Shown one piece after another: positions 17,775-24,868 of a DNA stretch of 64,000 nt. Position 1 is the stretch's first letter; each line of letters begins with the position of its first letter. Under the pieces are notes generated by a model. That model saw nothing but the letters and a program-made list of their open reading frames with translations. It did not search any database and was not told the DNA's origin. Location: positions 238,209 to 302,208 of the forward strand of contig NZ_KE386951.1 of the NCBI RefSeq assembly GCF_000429785.1, written 5' to 3'. The stretch is from Chitinibacter tainanensis DSM 15459 (GTDB taxonomy: Bacteria > Pseudomonadota > Gammaproteobacteria > Burkholderiales > Chitinibacteraceae). A program made the position numbers and the translations under genes.

Positions 17775-19096
17775 GCATGAATTGGGTGCAATTACTCACC
17801 GCCGCACGTTTGGGCACCGACGCCAGCGAAGCACTGGATAACGAAGCGGGCCGCAGTAATTTTCATAAAGATCATGACCGGATCGTGTTTTGCTCGCCGT
17901 TTCGCCGGATGGGGCGCAAAACCCAAGTCCACCCGATGACCGAAAATGATCACGTTCACACCCGGCTCACGCACAGTATCGAAGTTGCCTGCGTGGGGCG
18001 TAGCCTAGGGGTGCTGATCGGCGAGCGCCTCAAAGACGAGCTACCCGCCCATATCACCCCCTATGACCTAGGCGGCATTGTGCAGGCCGCCTGCCTTGCC
18101 CACGATATTGGCAACCCGCCCTTTGGTCACGCCGGCGAATATGCGATCCGTGACTGGTTCCGCCGGCCAGAACACGCCTATTTGCTACAAAACCTCAGCG
18201 CCGAAGAACGTCGCGATTTAATGACCTACGAAGGCAATGCGCAAGGTTTTCGCATTATCACCCAGCTGGAAAACCATCGCTTTGAAGGCGGGTTGCGCCT
18301 CACCTACGCCACTTTGGGCGCCACGCTCAAATACCCGTGGACCAGCGAACATGCCGGCGGCAAAGGCAAATTCAGCTGTTATGTAAGTGAACAGCATTTA
18401 CTGGCCGAAGTGGCGCAGCGCCTTGGGCTACCGGAATTAGCGCCCGGCAAGTGGGCACGCCATCCTTTATCCTACCTGATGGAGGCCGCCGACGATATTT
18501 GCTACGCCATTCTCGATCTGGAAGACGGCATCGAAATCGGCATGTTGCCCTACGAGAGCGTGGAGCCACTGCTGATGAAAATCTGCGGTGGCGAGCGTAG
18601 TCTGCTGGAACTGGAAGTCGCGGCAGCCCCCTCGGTCCGCCGCAAAATCTCCTTGTTACGCGGCAAGGCGATTGATCGCTGCATCCGCGGGGTGGCCGAG
18701 ACCTTTATGGCCAATTATCCACGCCTGATGGCTGGCACGTATCAGGGCGATTTACTCAATGACTGCCCCTACGCCATGCGCCAAGGGATTAATGAAGCCA
18801 AACAGCTCGCCCGTGATCGGATTTTTAACGAGCGGCGCAAAATCGAAATCGAAGTCGGCTCGTTCACCTGTCTCGATATCCTGCTCGATGCCTTCTGCAA
18901 AGCCTCATACGAACTGAAAGTGAGCACTCACATGCCATTCCGCATGAAACGGGTGCTCGATCTGATGGAATACAATGCCCCGCGTAAAGACTGGCCGCTG
19001 TATGAAACCTATCGCCGGGTGCTGGACTTTGTCGGCGGCATGACCGACAACTACGCTACCTATCTGGCACAGCAAGTGGGTGGCATGGGGCGATAA
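17771..19096 (+). CDS. dgt: dGTPase-like deoxynucleotide triphosphohydrolase
   Basis: HD-superfamily hydrolase of 441 residues that converts dGTP or other dNTPs to nucleoside and triphosphate. The metal site is visible as RLTHSIEV (His68) and LAHDIGNPPFGHAGE (His111-Asp112). RIVFCSPFRRMGRKTQVHP matches the conserved N-terminal region of the type 2 dGTPase-like family. The ATG overlaps the TGA of the EAL gene (ATGA), so translation is coupled; a second ATG two codons on is possible. Linking a c-di-GMP hydrolase and a dNTP hydrolase in one operon is unusual but may only reflect convenience. Confidence 0.9.
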   Translation: MSMNWVQLLTAARLGTDASEALDNEAGRSNFHKDHDRIVFCSPFRRMGRKTQVHPMTENDHVHTRLTHSIEVACVGRSLGVLIGERLKDELPAHITPYDLGGIVQAACLAHDIGNPPFGHAGEYAIRDWFRRPEHAYLLQNLSAEERRDLMTYEGNAQGFRIITQLENHRFEGGLRLTYATLGATLKYPWTSEHAGGKGKFSCYVSEQHLLAEVAQRLGLPELAPGKWARHPLSYLMEAADDICYAILDLEDGIEIGMLPYESVEPLLMKICGGERSLLELEVAAAPSVRRKISLLRGKAIDRCIRGVAETFMANYPRLMAGTYQGDLLNDCPYAMRQGINEAKQLARDRIFNERRKIEIEVGSFTCLDILLDAFCKASYELKVSTHMPFRMKRVLDLMEYNAPRKDWPLYETYRRVLDFVGGMTDNYATYLAQQVGGMGR

Positions 19097-19170
19097 GCTC
19101 GCCATTTTGATGCCAGTGAAGAAACTTCGCTGGCCAATAATTGAATAATAAATAACAAGATCCTAACTAA

Positions 19171-20715
19171 ATGCAGTCCAAAATCTACCGTTTTTTGATT
19201 ACCATCCTTCCTTTTGCACTAACAATTGCAACCCTCTCGTTTGCGGGTGCAAATTGGCGCGAAGTTGCGAAGACCGCACTTTTCCTAGGCGCACTAACTC
19301 TTCTACTTATTCAAGCTCAAAGAAAAAACCCACACACAGCAATCCTTACCGGCTTGCTTATCTTAATGGCAACAAAAATAGGGCTAACAGCTTTCTCATT
19401 ACTAAAATACAACCAGCCAATTCACTCAGCCATAGTAATTTCATCAGTGGCCAACACAACAAAAATAGAAGCTCTAGAATTTCTGATATCAAATCGATTC
19501 GAGATTACCCTCCTACTTCTATACATAACCCTAACATCACTAATATTTATTGCACCCATATCAATAAGAAAACACTCAAAGAAATGGCCTACAATACTGT
19601 GGGGGCTACTCTTCGTCATTGCACATGCAAACCCAACAACAAGAAAAGAAAACCCCATATTCTACTTCCTACAAACAAAAAACCAAATGATCGCATGGAA
19701 AGAGAAAGCGCTTCAAACCGACAAGGAAATAGCTCAATCACATACATCAATCAGCTCAAAAAACATAAAATATATTGGCCCCAACCAACAAAGCATAATT
19801 CTCATCATTAGTGAAAGCATAAACAAATCAAACATGTCACTATATGGTTATATGCGAAACACTACTCCAGAGCTTATTCAGCGCCGCGCAGAGCTATCAG
19901 TCTTTGACGACATAACCTCACGCTGGGGGAGCACACTCCCTGCGATTCGAGATATGTTGATCATCGACACCAATAAAACTGGTCCTAGTGTAATCCAAGC
20001 AGCCAGGCTTGCTGGATATAGAACCTACTGGATATCAAATCAGTCCGACAGCTATATCAATGGGCGCTTTGGGATGGAGAGTGATAGTTTCATAAGCGCC
20101 AACACTGGCAGCGAGGGTAGAAACAACGCGAGTCTAGATGAAAAAGTACTGCCGCACTTAGCGACCGCACTTCAAGAGACCGCCCAATTGAAATTCATCA
20201 TTCTCCACTTAATTGGTGCACACCCTCATTATGACCTAAGACACCAAGGATATATCCCGACAGACTTCACAGAGGACAAAGTATTTACTACGATGAAAAA
20301 AGAAGGGCGCTGGCCCTGGGTAATCAAGGCAAGATCAAACTATGATACCGCCATCAAATACCAATCCGAGCTACTTTCCAAAATAATCACTCTAAGCTCA
20401 AAAATAGAAAAAGAAAATGGCACCCGAGTAAAGGTCATTTACACGTCAGATCACGCACAAAATGTAGGTCATGACCAAAACACATATGGACACGCCCCCG
20501 GGCGCATGTCAGGGCATAGCATTCCTTTAATATTCTGGCCAAACCTTCAATTAAATCAGCATGAAACCAAGCGCCCTTTCTCAATGTCTCGCTTCCCAGG
20601 AACCTTGATTCCATTCCTTGACATAGAATCTGACCTCATTAAACCTAAGGACAATCTTCTTTCACCTGACTTTCAAGCAGAGCCTCGTCTATTAGAAGGA
20701 ATTCTAATCCAATAA
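19171..20715 (+). CDS. Phosphoethanolamine-transferase-like sulfatase-fold protein, AT-rich
   Basis: Predicted inner-membrane enzyme of 514 residues. The N-terminal part (about 1-170) has about five hydrophobic segments. The rest is a periplasmic alkaline-phosphatase/sulfatase fold like EptA/CptA. The nucleophile region reads IIISESINKSNMSLYGYMR: it matches the (G)E(S/T) motif and SLYGY of the family, but with Ser before the Glu and Ser in the nucleophile position. The late metal site SDHAQNVGHD and GHAPG is present. It would move phosphoethanolamine onto lipid A, core sugar or a glycan. The gene is clearly more A+T-rich than both flanks and uses many AAA, ATA and AAT codons, a sign of recent transfer. 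Weak ribosome site; no operon partner. Confidence 0.78.
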   Translation: MQSKIYRFLITILPFALTIATLSFAGANWREVAKTALFLGALTLLLIQAQRKNPHTAILTGLLILMATKIGLTAFSLLKYNQPIHSAIVISSVANTTKIEALEFLISNRFEITLLLLYITLTSLIFIAPISIRKHSKKWPTILWGLLFVIAHANPTTRKENPIFYFLQTKNQMIAWKEKALQTDKEIAQSHTSISSKNIKYIGPNQQSIILIISESINKSNMSLYGYMRNTTPELIQRRAELSVFDDITSRWGSTLPAIRDMLIIDTNKTGPSVIQAARLAGYRTYWISNQSDSYINGRFGMESDSFISANTGSEGRNNASLDEKVLPHLATALQETAQLKFIILHLIGAHPHYDLRHQGYIPTDFTEDKVFTTMKKEGRWPWVIKARSNYDTAIKYQSELLSKIITLSSKIEKENGTRVKVIYTSDHAQNVGHDQNTYGHAPGRMSGHSIPLIFWPNLQLNQHETKRPFSMSRFPGTLIPFLDIESDLIKPKDNLLSPDFQAEPRLLEGILIQ

Positions 20716-20842
20716 CCAAGCATGAAATCGGAAGTCTGTTAGCTTTAATCACGGCGTGGCATACAGACTTTCAGCAGGCAGATCGACGAATCGACGATTC
20801 TAGCCCACAATCCCGTTCCCACTTTGAACCTTCGCCAAGCCG

Positions 20843-21097
20843 ATGCAAAAAAGCCTCTTTTTCCTCGCCATCACCACGCTACTTTCGGGTTGCGCAGTTG
20901 TAACGACCACCGCCATGGTGGCTGGCGCCGCGGTGTCGGTCGCCGCCACGGCCGTTGAGGTGAGCTATGACGTCGGCAAAGCTGGCGTCAAAGGCGCCTA
21001 TGCCGTCGGCGAGCTCGCCTACGCCGCAGCGCAAGCTAGCGCGGCCTCAACCGCCGCGACGCAGCCCGCCAGTAGTGTCGCCCACGCCGAGCATTAA
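20843..21097 (+). CDS. Small Ala-rich lipoprotein
   Basis: Predicted lipoprotein of 84 residues. Signal peptide MQKSLFFLAITTLLSGC ends in a lipobox (LLSGC) with the lipidated Cys at 17. The mature part is low in complexity and rich in Ala and Val (VAGAAVSVAATAVEVSYDVG), with KAGVKGAYAVGELAYAAAQ after it; a short amphipathic or membrane-lying helix is likely. Its function is not recognised. It stands alone between the transferase-like gene and the convergent LPMO gene, which starts its terminator 10 bases later. Confidence 0.7.
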   Translation: MQKSLFFLAITTLLSGCAVVTTTAMVAGAAVSVAATAVEVSYDVGKAGVKGAYAVGELAYAAAQASAASTAATQPASSVAHAEH

Positions 21098-21104
21098 ACA
21101 GGCA

Positions 21105-21132
21105 ATAAAAAACCCGCGATTGCTCGCGGGTT
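21105..21132 (-). terminator. Terminator of the LPMO gene
   Basis: AACCCGCGA pairs with TCGCGGGTT around a four-base loop. On the minus strand it is followed by TTTTTTATT, 27 bases after the stop at 21160. On the plus strand only three T follow, so it serves mainly the LPMO gene. Confidence 0.8.
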
Positions 21133-21159
21133 TGGCCTAGCGGCTAGCTGGACTTGGGC

Positions 21160-22563
21160 TTATTTACAAACGCCCAGATCTTTCCACACGCCCCACTGGC
21201 TGCTTGGATCGGGTTTCTCGTTCGTGGTCCACCATTTGTTTTCAAAGTTGCGGCCACCGTAGCTCACTTTGTTGCCCGGTGCGGCATACACTTTGCCCGC
21301 TTCCCACGCAGTAACGCAGGTTGAGCCAGTTGCTGGTGTCGGCGTCGGGGTCACGACCGGTTTTGCCGTTGGAGTCACCACTGGTGCAGGGGTTGGCGTT
21401 ACCACTGGCTTCGGAGTGGGTGTCACCACCGGAGCCGCAGTTGGGGTAACCACGGGTTTAGGTGTCGGCGTAACCACTGGCGCTGGCGTTGGCGTTACCA
21501 CCGGTGCTGGGGTTGGTGTCACCACAGGTTTTGGTGTTGGCGTCACCACCGGAGCCGGTGTTGGCGTGCTTGGTTTAGGGGTTACACCGGCCGGCGCTTC
21601 GATATCCACGCGGAAGATGTAATCGGCACCTGAGCGGCTATATACGCGATTGTCTTGCGCGGTTTGCACAGGCGCTACCGAGCCATTGGCTTGCAATACA
21701 CCCACGCTCACATATTTCGAGCTGCCATTCACTTTCTGCGCCAGGAAATACGGCCAGATGTTCATTTGCGTCAGATCGGCACCGGTTTGCGCATCGTAAT
21801 CGGCGATGATTTGCGCAGATTCCAGATCGCGGCCAGCGTTATCAAACAGACGGAATGTGACTTTGGTGCTTTGCGCCAGATTTTGCTGCGCGCGAATCTG
21901 CCCCAGTTCTTTGTAGGTCGACACCGCCCCCGAGAAATTCACATCCGAGCATGAGTAGAACGCTTCTGGGCTATCGCTACGTTGCCAAGTAACATAAATG
22001 ATGTGCTTGCCGGTTTTCTTTGGCAGCGGGCAGGTCATTTTGTAGCGCTTGTCGGCAGTTACCGGCACATTGCCCAGCTGGCAGAATTGTTCCAGATCGC
22101 CCCAAGACAGCGCCTGGTTTGGATTCCAGCTGTCTTTGGTCACATAAAACACCCAGTCTTTGGTGGTATGTGGCGCTGGCGCATTCCAGATAAATTCGAA
22201 GTTGCCATTGGCATCGGGCGCGATATTGGTCACTGGCCAATCGGTACGCGGCAGATTCAGGCCAGCGTAGTTGGCTTTACCACCACCACACAGCTGGCCG
22301 TCTGGGACGAAGCCTTTATGGTTGCCGTTCGGGTTTTGATTCACACCCGACCAGTCGTACAAAAATTGTGGGCCTGATACCGCTACTGCGGCCTGGCAGG
22401 CGGCGGATTTTGGATTTTCCGGGCCTTCGTTAAAGCAGCTGAGCACACGGCTGATTGGCACTTCCATCGAGCCATGACCTGATACCAGTTGTGCGGCACC
22501 CAAACAACCTACGGCAAGTGCAATACGCACGGGCAGAGCAAACCCATTACGTTGTTGTTGCAT
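21160..22563 (-). CDS. Chitin-active lytic polysaccharide monooxygenase (AA10) with CBM5/12
   Basis: Secreted copper enzyme of 467 residues that cuts crystalline chitin oxidatively and opens it to the chitinases. The start at 22563 follows GGAGAAG. The signal peptide is cut before His30 (VSG/HGSMEV), which becomes the N-terminal ligand of the copper histidine brace; His132 (APHTTKDW) is the second ligand. The AA10 domain spans 30-210 and closes with SDSPEAFYSCSDVNF. Residues about 220-322 resemble the second domain of GbpA from Vibrio. A Thr-Pro linker with 24-base repeats (about 328-415) leads to a C-terminal CBM5/12 (418-467, NKWWTTNEKP). The linker and CBM match those of the chitinases 13 kb away. 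Confidence 0.95.
   Translation of the reverse strand: MQQQRNGFALPVRIALAVGCLGAAQLVSGHGSMEVPISRVLSCFNEGPENPKSAACQAAVAVSGPQFLYDWSGVNQNPNGNHKGFVPDGQLCGGGKANYAGLNLPRTDWPVTNIAPDANGNFEFIWNAPAPHTTKDWVFYVTKDSWNPNQALSWGDLEQFCQLGNVPVTADKRYKMTCPLPKKTGKHIIYVTWQRSDSPEAFYSCSDVNFSGAVSTYKELGQIRAQQNLAQSTKVTFRLFDNAGRDLESAQIIADYDAQTGADLTQMNIWPYFLAQKVNGSSKYVSVGVLQANGSVAPVQTAQDNRVYSRSGADYIFRVDIEAPAGVTPKPSTPTPAPVVTPTPKPVVTPTPAPVVTPTPAPVVTPTPKPVVTPTAAPVVTPTPKPVVTPTPAPVVTPTAKPVVTPTPTPATGSTCVTAWEAGKVYAAPGNKVSYGGRNFENKWWTTNEKPDPSSQWGVWKDLGVCK
21318..21579 (-). repeat. Thr-Pro linker repeats in the LPMO gene
   Basis: About ten 24-base units encode (A/K)PVVTPTP. The same 24-base period and the PVVT core occur in the linker of the third chitinase, suggesting exchange of linker modules between chitin genes. 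Confidence 0.8.
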
Positions 22564-22670
22564 TGTCTTCTCCAGTTTCTGGTGAGCTGGCTTGGCAGTC
22601 ATATCAGTATTTTCTGATTTACAACCCGCACAAACCAATGATTTTATTCATACTTTTGCTTGATTTTTAG

Positions 22671-22697
22671 CGCGAAAAATTCGACTACATTTTCGCG
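22671..22697. promoter_or_regulatory. Operator-like inverted repeat at the LPMO transcription start
   Basis: CGCGAAAA (22671-22678) and TTTTCGCG (22690-22697) form a perfect eight-base inverted repeat with an 11-base centre. It lies directly downstream of the predicted -10 box and so overlaps the expected start site. The centre contains GACTACAT, also present upstream of the third chitinase. Confidence 0.45.
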
Positions 22698-22702
22698 AGA
22701 GC

Positions 22703-22732
22703 AATTTACCACGCTGGCATGAAAGCTGACAA
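22703..22732 (-). promoter_or_regulatory. Predicted promoter of the LPMO gene
   Basis: On the minus strand TTGTCA (22727-22732) and TAAATT (22703-22708) are separated by 18 bases. The leader to the start codon would be about 130 bases, similar to those of the chitinase genes. Confidence 0.45.
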
Positions 22733-22790
22733 GCAAAGCCCGGATTAGGGTTAACCCGTAGATGTGAACTGTGGCACAGCCGGTCTGGAT

Positions 22791-23489
22791 TTAGCGCTGA
22801 TCCAGTACCATTAAGGCTTGACCGTGGGTCTTCAGCCAGGCGCGATATTGCCGCCAATCGGGGCAGGCTTGCGCCACCTGCGCCCAAAATTGCGCCGAAT
22901 GATTCATTTCTCGCAGATGCGCCAGCTCATGAATTATCACGTAATCAATCACCGCGGCCGGCGCCTGCAACAACCGCCAATTAAGGCGGATTGCGCCTTG
23001 GCTGGTGCAGCTGCCCCAGCGGGTGCGGGCCGAAGTCAGCAAAATGCGCTGCGGCTGCAAGCCCATCCGCGCCGCCCAGAATGGCACGCGTTCAGCAAAA
23101 TACGCGCGGGCACTGCGCTGATAAAAGCGCACGAGCGCAGGAGTGAGCAGGTCTTCGCGCGCGGCGGCCAAGTACAGCTCGGCCTCCGTCAGCCGTGTGC
23201 GGCTGGCTGGCTGCAAGCGGCGCGGGGCGCCCAGCCAGCGCACTTCATCGCCCCAACGCCACGGCGCCGGCCCCAGCGCCGATGGCTGCGCGGCCCGCTG
23301 CGCCAGCTTGGTTTGAATCCAGGTGAGTTTAAGTTGAATCACCCGCTCGGCCTCAGCCAGCGGCGCCCGGGCGGGCAAGATCACGGTCAGCCCGCCGGCA
23401 TCGATTTTCAAACCAATGCTGCGGCGGCGGGCGCTACGCGATACCTGATAGGGTATTTCGCCCTGAGGCAGGCGAAATATTGCCTGCAT
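22791..23489 (-). CDS. YgjP-like zinc metallopeptidase domain protein
   Basis: Cytosolic protein of 232 residues in the YgjP/DUF45 (M48-like) family. The C-terminal half carries RWGSC, then DYVIIHELAHLREMNHS: HELAH supplies two zinc-binding His and the catalytic Glu, and the downstream His is the third ligand. The N-terminal part has RRRSIGLKIDAGGLTVILP, typical for the family. Start at 23489 has AAGGGG upstream and lies 11 bases after the plsC stop; a longer form would overlap plsC. The physiological substrate is unknown for this family. Last gene of the glyQ-to-plsC block. Confidence 0.85.
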   Translation of the reverse strand: MQAIFRLPQGEIPYQVSRSARRRSIGLKIDAGGLTVILPARAPLAEAERVIQLKLTWIQTKLAQRAAQPSALGPAPWRWGDEVRWLGAPRRLQPASRTRLTEAELYLAAAREDLLTPALVRFYQRSARAYFAERVPFWAARMGLQPQRILLTSARTRWGSCTSQGAIRLNWRLLQAPAAVIDYVIIHELAHLREMNHSAQFWAQVAQACPDWRQYRAWLKTHGQALMVLDQR

Positions 23490-23500
23490 GGCAATACCCC

Positions 23501-24244
23501 TTATTCGGCCTTGCTCGGCGCCACATAACACGGCCCACGGCCGGTAATCTGCGCCATTTCACCTTCGATCCAGTTTTCCACTTCATTGATCAAGGTGAGC
23601 GAATTTTTGCCTTCGGGGCTAATCGGCGCACCAATTCGCACCGTCACTTCCCCCGGCCATTTACAAAACGAATTTTTCGGCCAGAATTCGCCCGAATTCA
23701 TAGCCACCGGCACAATCGGCACTTCTAGATCTTTGGCCAAGCGGGCGCCGCCCTGCTTGTATTGGCCACGCTCGCCCGGCTTGATGCGCGTACCTTCGGG
23801 GAAAATCACGATCCACAGGCCTTTATTCAGCCGATCACGCCCCTGCTCCATCAACTGTTTTTGCGCCTGGGCGCGCTGACCGCGGTCGATCGCGATGGGC
23901 GAAGTGGCCGCCAGGCCCCAGCCAAAAAATGGAATGCGCAGCAATTCGCGTTTCAGCACCCACACCTGCGCCGGAAAAATCAGCTGCAGCGCCATGGTTT
24001 CCCAGGCGGATTGGTGTTTGCACATAATCATCGCCGGCCCATGTGGGATATTCTCGGCGCCTTCCACCTTGAAGGTCAGCCCGCAGGTGATGCGCAGCCA
24101 GATAAACATCAGCCGCGCCCACCAGGCCACAATAGTATTGCGGGTCACCGCCGGCAGCGGCAAGACCAGAATGGCAATCAAGGTAAATAGCGGGGTTAAT
24201 ACCAGCAGGCCAAGGCTATACAGGGCAGAACGAAACCAGATCAT
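23501..24244 (-). CDS. plsC: 1-acyl-sn-glycerol-3-phosphate acyltransferase
   Basis: Membrane-bound enzyme of 247 residues that acylates lysophosphatidic acid to phosphatidic acid. The acyltransferase box reads CKHQSAWET (His77, with Glu82 where HX4D has Asp, a variant common in these proteobacteria), and block III is FPEGTR. A hydrophobic N-terminus (about 8-32) anchors it. It lies 18 bases after gmhB, in the same direction, and 11 bases before the metallopeptidase gene. Confidence 0.93.
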   Translation of the reverse strand: MIWFRSALYSLGLLVLTPLFTLIAILVLPLPAVTRNTIVAWWARLMFIWLRITCGLTFKVEGAENIPHGPAMIMCKHQSAWETMALQLIFPAQVWVLKRELLRIPFFGWGLAATSPIAIDRGQRAQAQKQLMEQGRDRLNKGLWIVIFPEGTRIKPGERGQYKQGGARLAKDLEVPIVPVAMNSGEFWPKNSFCKWPGEVTVRIGAPISPEGKNSLTLINEVENWIEGEMAQITGRGPCYVAPSKAE

Positions 24245-24262
24245 GAACGGGCAACAAGGTGA

Positions 24263-24829
24263 TTAATTGGGGTTTTCCAGCAAACTGGCGCATACGGCGG
24301 CCAGATCATCATACACACGCGTGCCAGCCGGCAAATCGCCAGCCGCTTCGGTTTTACGGCCATTGCCGGTGCGCACCAGCAGCGCCTGCCCGCCAGCACG
24401 ACTCACCGCCTGCAAATCGCGCAGCGAATCGCCCACCATCAGGCATTCATCCACATCCACCCGAAAGCGGCGCGCGATATCCTGCACCATGCCGGGCGCC
24501 GGTTTGCGGCAATCACAGCCGGCATCGGGCGCATGCGGGCAAAAGAAGATCGCATCGATATGCCCGCCGGCATTCACCACCGCGCGGTGCATTTTGGCGT
24601 GAATGCGATTGAGCATATCAATATCGATAATGCCGCGGCCGATACAGCTTTGGTTGGTGGCCACCACGATGGTCCAGCCGGCGCGGGTTAATTCGCCAAT
24701 CGCTTCCAGGCTACCCGGAATCGGCAGCCATTCTTCCGGCGATTTGATGAAGTCCGGCCGGTCTTCGTTAATCACCCCATCACGATCAAGAATCAACAGC
24801 TTGCTGGCTTCGGGCTTCATGGCAGGCAT
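24263..24829 (-). CDS. gmhB: D-glycero-beta-D-manno-heptose 1,7-bisphosphate 7-phosphatase
   Basis: HAD-family phosphatase of 188 residues, making heptose 1-phosphate for the LPS inner core. The nucleophile motif is LDRDGVIN, motif II lies in VVATNQSCIGRG, the zinc-binding loop is CPHAPDAGCDCRKP and the last motif is MVGDSLRDL. Start at 24829 follows GAGGAAG at a good distance. It sits between glyS and plsC, an order common in Neisseriales and related betaproteobacteria. Confidence 0.94.
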   Translation of the reverse strand: MPAMKPEASKLLILDRDGVINEDRPDFIKSPEEWLPIPGSLEAIGELTRAGWTIVVATNQSCIGRGIIDIDMLNRIHAKMHRAVVNAGGHIDAIFFCPHAPDAGCDCRKPAPGMVQDIARRFRVDVDECLMVGDSLRDLQAVSRAGGQALLVRTGNGRKTEAAGDLPAGTRVYDDLAAVCASLLENPN

Positions 24830-24868
24830 CCATCTTCCTCGGCAAGGGCGGGCAAGCCCGCCCGGGGT

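Noticed and set aside
19097-22563. Genomic island or prophage around the AT-rich gene
   Set aside because: Only one gene is AT-rich; no integrase, tRNA or direct repeats were found beside it.
23501-24244. Possible loss of the PlsC active-site Asp (HX4E)
   Set aside because: HX4E with a complete FPEGTR block is a known natural form in proteobacteria; not a defect.
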